Source: CAZAFC01 sp964484675 (lineage in GTDB: Bacteria > Patescibacteriota > Saccharimonadia > Saccharimonadales > UBA4665). From it: DNA of 64,000 bases. Position numbers and translations under genes: made by a program. Shown piece by piece: positions 32,633-41,097 of the stretch; the first letter of the stretch is position 1, and each line of letters starts with the position of its first letter. The notes beneath the pieces are model-generated. The model did no database searches and was not told the origin of the DNA. It worked only from the letters and a program-made list of their open reading frames with translations. The DNA is taken from contig CAZAFC010000003.1 of assembly GCA_964484675.1 (NCBI GenBank), positions 1 through 64,000 on the forward strand. Reading direction: 5' to 3'.

Positions 32633-33874
32633 ATGAAAATATTGATGCTCGGGTGGGAGTTGCCGCCATACAATGCCGGAGGACTCGGGGTTGTCTGCTA
32701 TCAGTTGTGCCAGGCGCTGGCGCGGCGCGGCGCTGACATTGAGTTTATTGTCCCCTACACCACCGAGCACGACATTTCGTTTATGCGCGTGACGCCGGCG
32801 AGTCCGCAAGGTGTGCGTGAAATTGTCAGCTCCGGCATCGCCTACGATAGTTATAAGTATGTGTTTGGCGATGGGCACGAAGAGCGTGTGGATATTTTTG
32901 GCCAGCAGGCGATGTATGAGACGGCGGTTGCCGAACTTGTGGCCGAGCGTGCGCAGGAGTTTTCCGTGATCCACGCGCACGATTGGCTGACGTTTCGAGC
33001 AGCGCTCCGGGTACGCGAAGAGAGTGGCAAGCCTCTCATATTGCATGTACACTCGATTGAGCGTGATCGTGCTGGCGGCGAACTCGGCAATCCATTGGTG
33101 CGTGAAATCGAAGCCACCGCCTTTGCGCTGGCAGACCGGATTATTGCAGTGAGTGAGTACACCCGGCGGATGATTGCCGCTGATTACGACATCCCGCTCG
33201 AGAAAATCGCCGTGGTGCACAATAGTATCGACGCTGCCGACGTGGCGCCGCTGGATAGTCAAAATGCCTATGCATATCTGTCGGCGATGAAGCGCAAAGG
33301 ATATAAAGTCGTTGTGAACGTTGGCCGCCTGACGGTGCAAAAAGGTCTGCCGCACCTCCTGCACGCTGCCCATGAAGTGATCGCCCGGGCGCCCAAAACG
33401 CTGTTTCTCATCGTGGGCAGCGGCGAGCAATATGCCGAACTCGTGCGTTTGAGCGCCGAGCTTGGCTTAAGCCAACACGTGATCTTCGTGGAATTTCAGC
33501 GCGGCAAGCGCTGGCGTGATGCGTTCGCGATTGGCGACCTATTTGTTATGCCGTCCATTTCTGAGCCGTTTGGTTTGACGGCGCTCGAAGCGATCGGATT
33601 CGGCGCGCCCGTGCTCATAAGTCGCCAGTCGGGCGTAGCCGAGCTCATCAAAAACAGCCTGCAAGTCGATTTTTGGGATACGGCGAGCATGGCTAATCAG
33701 ATCGTGGCGATCGTGCAAAACCCGAGCTTGCAGCACGAGCTATACCTGAACAGTCGCCGCGAATTTGACCGACTCACTTGGGATGATTCTGCTCGTACCC
33801 TACTCAACGTATTCGAAAAACATGCCCTGCCCAAGCGGCGCGTGGCAGCAAGTTTGGCCGAGGCGCACCGATGA
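32633..33874 (+). CDS. GT4-family glycosyltransferase, glycogen-synthase-like
   Basis: A 413-residue GT-B fold glycosyltransferase. The N-terminus MKILMLGWELPPYNAGGLGV has the glycine-rich loop common to glycogen synthases and GT4 enzymes; HAHDWLTF is the conserved acceptor-side His-Asp-Trp. The C-terminal domain has NVGRLTVQKGLPHLL and the nucleotide-sugar E-x7-E motif PSISEPFGLTALEAIGFGAP. It is the first gene of an operon with GH57 and GH15 enzymes, so it probably builds or extends an alpha-glucan. The start has GAGAGG 5 bases upstream and overlaps the next gene by four bases at its end. Confidence 0.88.
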   Translation: MKILMLGWELPPYNAGGLGVVCYQLCQALARRGADIEFIVPYTTEHDISFMRVTPASPQGVREIVSSGIAYDSYKYVFGDGHEERVDIFGQQAMYETAVAELVAERAQEFSVIHAHDWLTFRAALRVREESGKPLILHVHSIERDRAGGELGNPLVREIEATAFALADRIIAVSEYTRRMIAADYDIPLEKIAVVHNSIDAADVAPLDSQNAYAYLSAMKRKGYKVVVNVGRLTVQKGLPHLLHAAHEVIARAPKTLFLIVGSGEQYAELVRLSAELGLSQHVIFVEFQRGKRWRDAFAIGDLFVMPSISEPFGLTALEAIGFGAPVLISRQSGVAELIKNSLQVDFWDTASMANQIVAIVQNPSLQHELYLNSRREFDRLTWDDSARTLLNVFEKHALPKRRVAASLAEAHR

Positions 33875-35082
33875 GCCGAGCGATCGTACTGTATCTGCAT
33901 GTGCATCAGCCGTACCGCGTGCGCCACTACAGCATATTTGATGCTGGCCTCAATCACGACTATTTCAACGATCAAACGCCAGCGGCGCTTACTAACAATC
34001 AGTTCGTATTGCAAAAAGTTGCCGCCAAGTCTTACCTGCCCACCAACCAGCGTTTGTTGGCGCTGCTCCAAGAGCATCCTGAGTTTAAGCTGAGCTTGTC
34101 TATCACCGGCACAATTCTCGAGCAGCTGGAACAGTGGTCGCCCGAAATACTCGAGTCGTTTCAAGCACTTGTTGCCACGGGCCGCGTCGAAATCGTGGCC
34201 GAGACGTACTACCACAGCCTGGCGTTTTTCTACTCTCGTTCTGAGTTTGAGGCGCAGGTTAAAATGCACGAGCAAAAGGTGCGGCAGCTGTTTGGCCAGA
34301 CGCCCCGCGTGTTTCGTAATACCGAGCTGGCATATAACGATGAGCTTGCTGCGTGGGCCGACCAGTCCGGCTACAAAGCGGTGCTCGCCGAAGGTTGGGA
34401 CGAGGTGCTTGGCTGGCGCAGCCCGAACTATGTCTATCGTCCGACGGGCACAAATAATATCCGACTGTTGCTCAAAAATTACAAGCTGAGCGATGACATT
34501 GCGTTTCGGTTTGGCGATCGCAATTGGGCGGAGTGGCCGCTCACGGCTGGCAAGTTTGCGCACTGGCTGAACGGCACGCATCACGCCACCAATTTCAACT
34601 TGTTTATGGACTATGAAACGTTCGGCGAGCACCAGTGGGACGAGTCCGGGATTTTTGCTTTTCTCGAACATTTGCCGGCCGAGTGGCTCAAGACAGCGGG
34701 CAACACATTTATGACGGTGAGCGAAGCGGCCGATGCGTTTGAGCCGGTCGATTCGGTCGATGTGCCGCGCACTATCACGTGGGCCGACACCGAGCGTGAC
34801 CTTTCGGCTTGGATTGGCAACGGCATGCAGGAGTCGGCGATTTCGTCGCTGTATGGGCTTGAGGCAAAAGTCAAAGCCACGCGCGATCAAATGCTCATCG
34901 ATGACTGGCGCCTGCTCACCACCTCTGATCATTTCTATTACATGTGCACAAAATGGTTCAACGATGGCGACATTCACGCCTATTTTAGCCCGTACGAAAC
35001 GCCGTACCAAGCCTTCATCGCGTTCATGAACGTCTGGCATGACATGCGTTTCCGGCTGGGCGAGAAAGGCATCGAGGCCTAA
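33871..35082 (+). CDS. GH57-family glycoside hydrolase (alpha-amylase/branching type)
   Basis: A 403-residue retaining alpha-glucan enzyme. GH57 conserved regions are seen: YLHVHQPYR (region 1), IVAETYYHSLAFFY (region 2), FRNTELAYND with the likely nucleophile Glu (region 3), NLFMDYETFGEHQWD with the likely acid Asp (region 4). The family includes alpha-amylases, 4-alpha-glucanotransferases and branching enzymes, and the sequence alone does not tell which. Context (synthase before, glucoamylase after) suits storage glucan turnover. It is separated by 3 bases from the GH15 gene. Confidence 0.9.
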   Translation: MSRAIVLYLHVHQPYRVRHYSIFDAGLNHDYFNDQTPAALTNNQFVLQKVAAKSYLPTNQRLLALLQEHPEFKLSLSITGTILEQLEQWSPEILESFQALVATGRVEIVAETYYHSLAFFYSRSEFEAQVKMHEQKVRQLFGQTPRVFRNTELAYNDELAAWADQSGYKAVLAEGWDEVLGWRSPNYVYRPTGTNNIRLLLKNYKLSDDIAFRFGDRNWAEWPLTAGKFAHWLNGTHHATNFNLFMDYETFGEHQWDESGIFAFLEHLPAEWLKTAGNTFMTVSEAADAFEPVDSVDVPRTITWADTERDLSAWIGNGMQESAISSLYGLEAKVKATRDQMLIDDWRLLTTSDHFYYMCTKWFNDGDIHAYFSPYETPYQAFIAFMNVWHDMRFRLGEKGIEA

Positions 35083-35085
35083 GAC

Positions 35086-37023
35086 ATGGGACGCGCGGTG
35101 ATGCTGGGCAACGGCAGTTTGACAGTCGGTCTCAACGAGCAGGGGCTGGTGCATGATTTTTATTACCCATATGTGGGGCTCGATAATCTTACGACGGCAC
35201 GCAGCGCGCATCATAAGATCGGCGTTTGGATCGATGGAAATTTCAGCTGGGTCGGCCACGACAATTGGCGACACGAGGTGGATTTTGAGAGTGATGCGCT
35301 GGTGAGCGATGTGCACATGTACAACGACGAGTTAGGCGTGGAGCTGAGCTTTGTTGATTTTGTGGATGCCGATGTGAACGCGTTTTGTCGGCGGATCACA
35401 GTGGTCAATCATAGCGGCCAGTTTCGGACGATTCGGCTGTTTCTGCATCAGGTGTTCCAGATTTCGCGCGCCGGCCGTGCCGATACCGGGCTGTTTGTGC
35501 CGGATGAAAACTACATTTTGGACTACAAGGGCCGCTGTAGCTTGCTGATTTATGGGCAGAACATCGATGGCACGCGGTACGATCAATTTTCGATTGGCAA
35601 TTATGGCATCGAAGGCAAAGAAGGTACGTGGCGCGACGCCGAAGACGGCGAGCTGTCGAACAATCCAGTGGAGCACGGCGGCGTGGATTCGGTGCTGCGA
35701 TTTCCCTGTAGTTTGGCGGCTGGCGCGAGTACGCAGATTGATTACTGGATTATCGCCGCCGATGCGCAGTCAAGTGCTGAGAAGATCCATCATCAGTTTT
35801 TATCTGAGGGCATCGAGCGGCGGCTCGAAGACACCCGCCAATATTGGCGCGAGTGGCTGGCGATCGGCGCGAACACGCTGCACGCTGTTGACAAGCAATA
35901 TCTGGAGCTGGCCAAAAAGTCGCTATTGCTTATTAAAGTTCACGCCGACAAGCGCGGCGGCATCATCGCCAGTTGCGACTCGTCGATTTACAATTTTGAT
36001 CGCGACTACTACAGCTATGTCTGGCCACGCGATGGCGCCTATGCGATTTGGCCGCTCATTCGTCTTGGCTACAAAGAAGAGCCGCGCAAATTTTTCGAGT
36101 TTTGCCGCGATATCCTGACGAGCGATGGCTATCTCATGCACAAATACCAGCCCGATCGCGCTATCGGCAGCACTTGGCATCCGCTGTTGCACGGCGACCA
36201 CAAAGAGCTTGCGATTCAGGAGGACGAGACGGCGAGCGTGCTCTACATGCTGGGCGAATATTACGACCATTCGGGCGATCGCGATTTTGTTTTTGGCCTG
36301 TACAACACCTTTATTCAGCCGACGGCGCATTTTATGGCCGGATTTATTGACGAGCAAACGCAATTGCCGCACGCCAGTTACGACCTCTGGGAAGAAAAAT
36401 TTCTCACTACTACCTACACTACAGCGCAGGTTTATCAGGCGCTGCTGGTGGCCGCCGACTTCGCGGACATGTTTGAGTATCCCGACGATGCGCTGGCGTG
36501 GCGCAAGGCTGCGGCAAATATCTTGGCAAATTCTCAGGTGTTTTTTGATGCTGATCGGCAAGCGTTTCGCAAGGGTTTCTTGCTCCAGCCGGATGGCTCA
36601 CTGCAATTCGACAATACGCTTGACGTGTCAAGTTTGTTCGGCGTGATGATGTTCGCGCCCCAGGACATGGGCGGCGAGCACGTGCTTGCCACGATGCGCA
36701 CCATCGAGAGCGATTTGTTTGGCAAAACGCCAGCTGGCGGCTGCCCGCGGTACGAGAGGGATCATTATTTTGCAGTCGATCAGGAGCATCCGGGCAATCC
36801 ATGGTTCATAACCACACTCTGGCTGGCGCAATATTACACGCGGACAAAGCAGCTTGATCGCGCGCGCGATTGCGTGGATTGGGCGGCGCGGCATGCCATG
36901 CCGAGCGGTGTTTTTTCTGAGCAGATTCATCCGAGTGAGGGATCGCCGATTTCGGTCGCGCCGCTTGTGTGGAGCCACGCCGAATTTATCAATACAGTGC
37001 TCGATCTCGGCAAGATCGGGTAG
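35086..37023 (+). CDS. GH15-family glucoamylase/trehalase-like enzyme
   Basis: A 645-residue inverting exo-glucosidase. An N-terminal beta-sandwich (about 1-260) is followed by the (alpha/alpha)6 barrel. Barrel signatures are YSYVWPRDGAYAIWP, then WHPLLHGDHKELAIQEDETA, the catalytic acid region SYDLWEEKF and the catalytic base region GVFSEQIHP followed by SPISVAPLVWSHAEF. It has no signal peptide, so it acts in the cytoplasm, releasing glucose from internal alpha-glucan or trehalose-like substrates. It is the last gene of the operon and ends before a bidirectional terminator. Confidence 0.92.
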   Translation: MGRAVMLGNGSLTVGLNEQGLVHDFYYPYVGLDNLTTARSAHHKIGVWIDGNFSWVGHDNWRHEVDFESDALVSDVHMYNDELGVELSFVDFVDADVNAFCRRITVVNHSGQFRTIRLFLHQVFQISRAGRADTGLFVPDENYILDYKGRCSLLIYGQNIDGTRYDQFSIGNYGIEGKEGTWRDAEDGELSNNPVEHGGVDSVLRFPCSLAAGASTQIDYWIIAADAQSSAEKIHHQFLSEGIERRLEDTRQYWREWLAIGANTLHAVDKQYLELAKKSLLLIKVHADKRGGIIASCDSSIYNFDRDYYSYVWPRDGAYAIWPLIRLGYKEEPRKFFEFCRDILTSDGYLMHKYQPDRAIGSTWHPLLHGDHKELAIQEDETASVLYMLGEYYDHSGDRDFVFGLYNTFIQPTAHFMAGFIDEQTQLPHASYDLWEEKFLTTTYTTAQVYQALLVAADFADMFEYPDDALAWRKAAANILANSQVFFDADRQAFRKGFLLQPDGSLQFDNTLDVSSLFGVMMFAPQDMGGEHVLATMRTIESDLFGKTPAGGCPRYERDHYFAVDQEHPGNPWFITTLWLAQYYTRTKQLDRARDCVDWAARHAMPSGVFSEQIHPSEGSPISVAPLVWSHAEFINTVLDLGKIG

Positions 37024-37152
37024 CGCGTACTTCACTTCGGCCGCCCCGTGACTTATTTGGGCCGGCTCAGAAAACTCACTTGTCGATGAAGCTGGCGACT
37101 AGCGGTGCTTCATCCAGTTGAATATTTTTGACGTTTGCTTTAAGCAGTACTA

Positions 37153-37186
37153 CAAAAAACTCGCCCTATTTTGGGCAAGCTTTTTC
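37153..37186. terminator. Bidirectional intrinsic terminator
   Basis: CTCGCCC (37160-37166) and GGGCAAG (37173-37179) form a 7-bp stem with one wobble. A run of six T follows on the minus strand and CTTTTT on the plus strand. It serves both the glucan operon and rpmG. Confidence 0.8.
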
Positions 37187-37202
37187 GTGAACCTATGAGC
37201 GA

Positions 37203-37409
37203 CTATTTCTTGCGAGGCTTGACTTCGTTGCGGCCGAGGTTTTTCTTGGTTTCTACGAACAAAACATGCCGGCGAAGGCGGCGGCTGTACTTGCGAAGCG
37301 CCAGCTTTTCGGGCGTATTCATGGTGTTTTTGCTGGTGTAATAAATGCGCTCGCCCGATTCCTCGCTTACGAGACCTACAATTTTACGTTTATCGCCTTT
37401 TTTCGCCAT
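37203..37409 (-). CDS. rpmG: 50S ribosomal protein L33 (zinc-free form)
   Basis: A 68-residue large-subunit protein. The L33 core is visible as VGLVSEESGERIYYTSKNTM followed by NTPEKLALRKYSRRLRRHVL and FVETKK. All four zinc-binding cysteines of the C+ form are missing. It is longer than the usual 50-55 residues through a basic N-terminus (MAKKGDKRK) and a basic tail. It stands alone with its own promoter, apart from the main ribosomal cluster. Confidence 0.93.
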   Translation of the reverse strand: MAKKGDKRKIVGLVSEESGERIYYTSKNTMNTPEKLALRKYSRRLRRHVLFVETKKNLGRNEVKPRKK

Positions 37410-37443
37410 TAATTCAGACCTTTAGTAACCTTATTTAGGCTTG

Positions 37444-37472
37444 ATTGTAACAGATAGCCAAAAATTTGTAAA
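37444..37472 (-). promoter_or_regulatory. rpmG promoter
   Basis: On the minus strand TTTACA (37472-37467), 17 bases, TACAAT (37449-37444). The leader of about 30 bases carries an AAAGG site. Confidence 0.7.
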
Positions 37473-37524
37473 CACTTCTCAAAATACTGTTCGCAAGTCG
37501 ACATTGCCCAAAATACTGATATAG

Positions 37525-37599
<75 letters not shown>

Positions 37600-37706
37600 T
37601 TATTGGCGCCTTTGCAGTGCGAGCATTGCAAGACTTCCCCGTTATTCTACAACTTAGCAATGATTTAGACAAGTCTTGGGGCGTAGTTCGGGGCACGGTG
37701 CGCGCG

Positions 37707-38114
37707 TTATGCGAGCTTGGCCAGCGACGCTTGCAATTCTTCGGGTGTCGTCCAGGTGAAGTGCTTGTCAACCAGTCTCGGCAGATACGACGAACCGACT
37801 GCGGAGCTATGCTCAAAAAGATATACGGGCTTGCCCTGGCTCATTGCGATGCCGATCTCCATAATTTGACCAATGCTGCGACTTGGCGATGTAACGATCG
37901 CCACTAGTGCGTCGCTTTTCTCGATATTTTTAAATGCTTCGCGAAAAATACCCTTAATATCGTCTTTTGCTTGTAGTGCTGCGGCGATTTTGTCGAAGCG
38001 ATTGCAGTACGCATCGTGACCATTTTTGTTCAGAGTGTCGACTACGGCTCGCATACGGTTCGTGACTACGGCCGCATCTTCGCCTGTAAAGGCATACGCG
38101 CAAAATAATTTCAT
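37707..38114 (-). CDS. Nucleoside 2-deoxyribosyltransferase-like protein
   Basis: A 135-residue protein with a small Rossmann-like fold, as in nucleoside 2-deoxyribosyltransferases and Rcl/DNPH1 nucleotide glycosidases. It starts MKLFCAYAFTGED, a short cytosolic first strand, then has SDALVAIVTSPSRSIGQIME, where the Ser-rich turn and the following Glu (IMEIGIA) correspond to the substrate and catalytic region, and GKPVYLFEH. The exact reaction is uncertain. ATG 38114 is preferred because TACAAT lies 6 bases upstream; a longer frame would run into tRNA-Tyr. Confidence 0.72.
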   Translation of the reverse strand: MKLFCAYAFTGEDAAVVTNRMRAVVDTLNKNGHDAYCNRFDKIAAALQAKDDIKGIFREAFKNIEKSDALVAIVTSPSRSIGQIMEIGIAMSQGKPVYLFEHSSAVGSSYLPRLVDKHFTWTTPEELQASLAKLA

Positions 38115-38120
38115 AGGCTC

Positions 38121-38126
38121 ATTGTA
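38121..38126 (-). promoter_or_regulatory. -10 element of the deoxyribosyltransferase-like gene (leaderless)
   Basis: On the minus strand TACAAT is followed by GAGCCT and then ATG 38114. There is no ribosome-binding site. Confidence 0.45.
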
Positions 38127-38225
38127 AATGAAACACGGCGCTTTTTCTATCGCGAAAGCCTGGCGAATTCTTTTATTCCGCAGTATAACAAAAGCCCTCA
38201 TTGAGGGCCCGAACGATGGTTCGAC

Positions 38226-38310
38226 TGGTGCAGGGAGAGGGATTCGAACCCCCGAAGGCTGAGCCAGATGATTTACAGTCACCCGTGTTTGACCGCTTCA
38301 CTATCCCTGC
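38226..38310 (-). tRNA. tRNA-Tyr (GUA anticodon)
   Basis: An 85-base type II tRNA on the minus strand with a long variable arm. Acceptor stem GCAGGGA/TCCCTGC, anticodon loop context GACTGTAAATC (anticodon GTA), T-arm GGTTCGAATCC, discriminator A and encoded CCA at 38226-38228. Confidence 0.96.
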
Positions 38311-38419
38311 ATTGTACGTGTGCACCTAGAAACAGTCCCACGAATGAGTACTATTGTAAAACAGAGCGATCAGATATGCAACAATAAGTTACTGCGGCAT
38401 ATCTGATCCTTAACGCAGG

Positions 38420-38704
38420 CTAGAAATCCGGCAAATGCTGAACGTCAGCGATTATTCCCAGCATTACTTCTCTAGGAATAATAATTGCCGTAACCTTTGC
38501 GGCGGATGGCTGCCTTTCCGGTGGATTAAAGCTATCCGCTGGCAGGTTCGCTAGTTCGGAAATTTCGGTTCCTTCACCTATAAATGCCGTTTCGCCACTT
38601 TCAAGCTCAAAACCATCCGGGCAATTACTGCCCTCCGAGCAGCCTCCTGGCCGTTCGCTTGGCGCGATTCCGAGCCGCTGGCTAACTCTCATTGTGTTCT
38701 CCAT
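38420..38704 (-). CDS. Small conserved-cysteine protein, paralogue 1
   Basis: A 94-residue protein of unknown function, clearly paralogous to the next gene. Shared blocks are GIAPSERP, then C, then NCPDGFELESG, IG, ISELA, LPAD, PP, and a C-terminal IPRxVxLxIxAD segment. Here the cysteines lie in GGCSEGSNC. There are no signal peptide or membrane spans. The layout (N-terminal SER...C...NC...G, then a C-terminal short helix ending in D/F) weakly recalls the actinobacterial DUF397 family, which I cannot verify. Start ATG 38704 has AAGGAG 8 bases upstream. Confidence 0.65.
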   Translation of the reverse strand: MENTMRVSQRLGIAPSERPGGCSEGSNCPDGFELESGETAFIGEGTEISELANLPADSFNPPERQPSAAKVTAIIIPREVMLGIIADVQHLPDF

Positions 38705-38888
38705 TGTGTACTCCTTTTTGTAAATATGGCGTAGTATCTGCACGTAACGAAAAGTTTCGCTAAGTGCTTGGTTTGACCACTAGTGTAGAACAAACAACTT
38801 GTCTGTTCTAGAAATCCCCTGAACTACCTTGTTTTTGGTGTTTTTGGGATATTTTAGGATTCAAATTCTGTACGTTCGGTTCGGTGAG

Positions 38889-39188
38889 TCAGCCTAGCGT
38901 AATTGGGATTTGCTCAGGCCAGTCACCATTTTGTTCGAGATCGGCGAAAATCGCTAGTAGTACGTGCCTCGGAATTACGACAGCCTCGGCATTGTGGTTG
39001 GGCAGCTCGCCTTTGGGCGGTGGTCTATAGTTGTCCGCCGGCAGGTCCGCTAATTCAGAAATATCGACCATCGCACCTATGAGTGCCACGTGTCCACTTT
39101 CAAGCTCAAAACCATCCGGGCAATTGCCGGTTTCGGTGCAGTCTGGCCGTTCGCTTGGCGCGATTCCAATTCGTCGAGTAACTTTCAT
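38889..39188 (-). CDS. Small conserved-cysteine protein, paralogue 2
   Basis: A 99-residue paralogue of the preceding small protein, about half identical over the alignable part (GIAPSERPDC, GNCPDGFELESG, DISELADLPAD, VIPRHVLLAIFADL). The middle linker and the last 10 residues differ. Each gene has its own ribosome-binding site, and this one has a clear promoter, so they are probably expressed separately after a local duplication. ATG 39188 has AAGGGGG upstream. Function unknown. Confidence 0.65.
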   Translation of the reverse strand: MKVTRRIGIAPSERPDCTETGNCPDGFELESGHVALIGAMVDISELADLPADNYRPPPKGELPNHNAEAVVIPRHVLLAIFADLEQNGDWPEQIPITLG

Positions 39189-39203
39189 GTGCCCCCTTAT
39201 CCA

Positions 39204-39232
39204 AGTATATTGCAAATGTACCTATAATACAA
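39204..39232 (-). promoter_or_regulatory. Promoter of small paralogue 2
   Basis: On the minus strand TTGTAT (39232-39227), 17 bases, TATACT (39209-39204), about 15 bases before the start codon. Confidence 0.55.
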
Positions 39233-39272
39233 AAGCCACGCGAGTACACGTGGCAGATATTTCGATATTTCT

Positions 39273-39348
39273 TGGAGCCGACGGAGGGATTCGAACCCAC
39301 GACCCGCTGTTTACAAAACAGCCGCTCTAGCCACTGAGCTACGTCGGC
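39273..39348 (-). tRNA. tRNA-Thr (UGU anticodon)
   Basis: A minus-strand 76-base cloverleaf. Acceptor stem GCCGACG/CGTCGGC, D-arm AGCTCAGTGGCTAGAGC, anticodon stem GCTGT/ACAGC with loop TTTGTAA (anticodon TGT), T-arm GGTTCGAATCC, encoded CCA at 39273-39275. Confidence 0.95.
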
Positions 39349-39537
39349 GTATTGGCTTTGAACAGGGGAAGTATAGCAAAGATGATCTTTTTCGACAACT
39401 GCATCGTGAGGGCGCTGCGCTACTACATTGTTTGCGCCTGAATGTAAGACCGGGTGTCTTGCTGCTAGTAATCGCGCATTGGGGCGGTGTTGATAGAGGC
39501 GCGCATGTTTTAAGCGCAGTTTGGCGGGTCCGGGAGG

Positions 39538-40191
39538 TTAAACCACGACGCGCTTCGGGCGCATCATGCGTTTGGGCTTGCCGGCCGGCACGATGAGCTT
39601 GCCCAGCTGCTGCTTGACCATGTCGGCCTGCGCATCCATGCCGCGATCATGGTACGCTTTGTGCAAAAGCGTGAGCGTTTCTTTGTTCGGTTCGAGCTCG
39701 ACAGCTTTTTCGAGCGCCTGGAACATGAGCTTGTCGTTGCCCATCTTCTCTTGCACTTTGGCGTATGCGACGTGGCGAGCCGCAAGGTTATCCTCGAGTT
39801 TGAGCGCTTGCTCAAAGGCGATGGCAGCTTTTTGATAATTTTCAGTTTCGTAATAAATAAGGCCGAGATTGTGCAGGCTGGACGGCGTAGCCTCAATGCT
39901 GGAAGCGATTTCGAAGCAGTCGATCGCGTCGCGGTATTCTTTTTGCTTGGCGTACAAAATGCCGAGGCGATTGTAGGCGGCAGCGTTACGTTCATCAATT
40001 TTTAGGATAGTGAGCAATGCTTTTTCGGCGCGCAGAAAGCGATTTTCTCGCATACCTTGATGCGCGATGTCCCACAACTTGCCGAGACGGTCTCCGATCT
40101 TACGGGATCCGGCGGCGAATTCGTCATCGTGGATTTTTGTGTTTCGGAATGCAAGTAAACCAAAACCAGCAACAATTACCAGCTCGAACAT
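39538..40191 (-). CDS. TPR-repeat protein with N-terminal membrane anchor
   Basis: A 217-residue protein. The first about 15 residues are hydrophobic (MFELVIVAGFGLLAF), a short anchor, followed by helical TPR units from about 45 to 200, such as AAAYNRLGILYAKQKEYRDA and SSLHNLGLIYYETENYQKAA. TPRs bind partner proteins; the partner is unknown. The tail is basic and proline-containing (KPKRMMRPKRVVV). TATAAT at 40203-40208 lies 11 bases before the start. It follows holB on the same strand. Confidence 0.85.
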   Translation of the reverse strand: MFELVIVAGFGLLAFRNTKIHDDEFAAGSRKIGDRLGKLWDIAHQGMRENRFLRAEKALLTILKIDERNAAAYNRLGILYAKQKEYRDAIDCFEIASSIEATPSSLHNLGLIYYETENYQKAAIAFEQALKLEDNLAARHVAYAKVQEKMGNDKLMFQALEKAVELEPNKETLTLLHKAYHDRGMDAQADMVKQQLGKLIVPAGKPKRMMRPKRVVV

Positions 40192-40221
40192 AGGTACTCA
40201 TTATTATAGCAAGTTTTTCTG

Positions 40222-41097
40222 CTACATGTGCAACATAAAATTAGTTATGGTTAATTTTGGATTGGAACTGTGCATAAGTGCCGTTTGCGCGGCGAAAGTC
40301 TGCTGCCGGATGCGATGCCAGCGCCGAAGTTGCGCGTCGTTCTGCTTTGCGGCCGTTTGGCGTACGCCCGCTTCGGCGATTCTTTGCAGCGCCTCAAGCA
40401 ATTGCCCGAAAGCGAGCTTTTGCTTGCTGTATTGTTCAACCTCGCAGAGCCGCTCAAAAGTGCTCATGCGCAGCAGCGCCTTGGCTTGCTCAACGCTCAT
40501 GCGCAGCGGGTGCGCTTGGTCGTCCGTGAGCAGCGCGCGCATCAATCCCGGCAAGCCGCCGCCGAGCGAATAGGCCTGCGTGATGGCGTCCGCAGGGTGC
40601 GTGTGGCCGAAATGTTCGCGCAATTGCTCCTCTGTTGGCGGAATAACGCTAATGATGTGCGCCCGCGAAATGATTGTCGGCAACAGCGCTCGCGCGGATG
40701 GTGCGGTCAGTACTATGAGCGTGTCGTGCGGCGGCTCCTCAAGCATTTTGAGGAGCGCGTTTTGCGCTTCGGTCGTGAGCAGCTCGGCTTGCTCGACGAG
40801 AATAGCGCGGCGCCAGGTGCGCGTGCCAGCCGTTTTGTGCTGCAGGAAACGCTGCGCTTCGCGGACGGCATCAATTGAGATACTGGCATTCGCTGGCTTC
40901 AGATGAAGCACGGATGGCAGCTGTGCGAGCGGCCGTGTTGTCTCGAGAAGAATTTGTAGTATGGCTTCAGCCAGCGCACCTTTGCCCATGCCGTCTGGAC
41001 CAACGAGGAGCGTGGCACTGCTTGGCTGCTTGAGGTAGCGGGCGACTTGCGTAGCCGTGTGCGGGTGCAAAACGAGACGCTCGCTCAGGCTAGGCAT
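40222..41097 (-). CDS. holB: DNA polymerase III delta' subunit-like AAA+ protein
   Basis: A 291-residue clamp-loader ATPase-like protein. Walker A is LVGPDGMGKGALAEAIL near residue 30. The sensor/SRC-like region is TTEAQNALLKMLEEPPHDTLIVLT, highly typical of delta'/gamma subunits, followed by ISRAH. The Walker B acidic pair is modified (RAILVEQAEL), as in many delta' proteins, and there is no zinc finger. It overlaps the pseudouridine synthase gene by 8 bases (ATGCCTAG), which fixes ATG 41097. Confidence 0.88.
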   Translation of the reverse strand: MPSLSERLVLHPHTATQVARYLKQPSSATLLVGPDGMGKGALAEAILQILLETTRPLAQLPSVLHLKPANASISIDAVREAQRFLQHKTAGTRTWRRAILVEQAELLTTEAQNALLKMLEEPPHDTLIVLTAPSARALLPTIISRAHIISVIPPTEEQLREHFGHTHPADAITQAYSLGGGLPGLMRALLTDDQAHPLRMSVEQAKALLRMSTFERLCEVEQYSKQKLAFGQLLEALQRIAEAGVRQTAAKQNDAQLRRWHRIRQQTFAAQTALMHSSNPKLTITNFMLHM

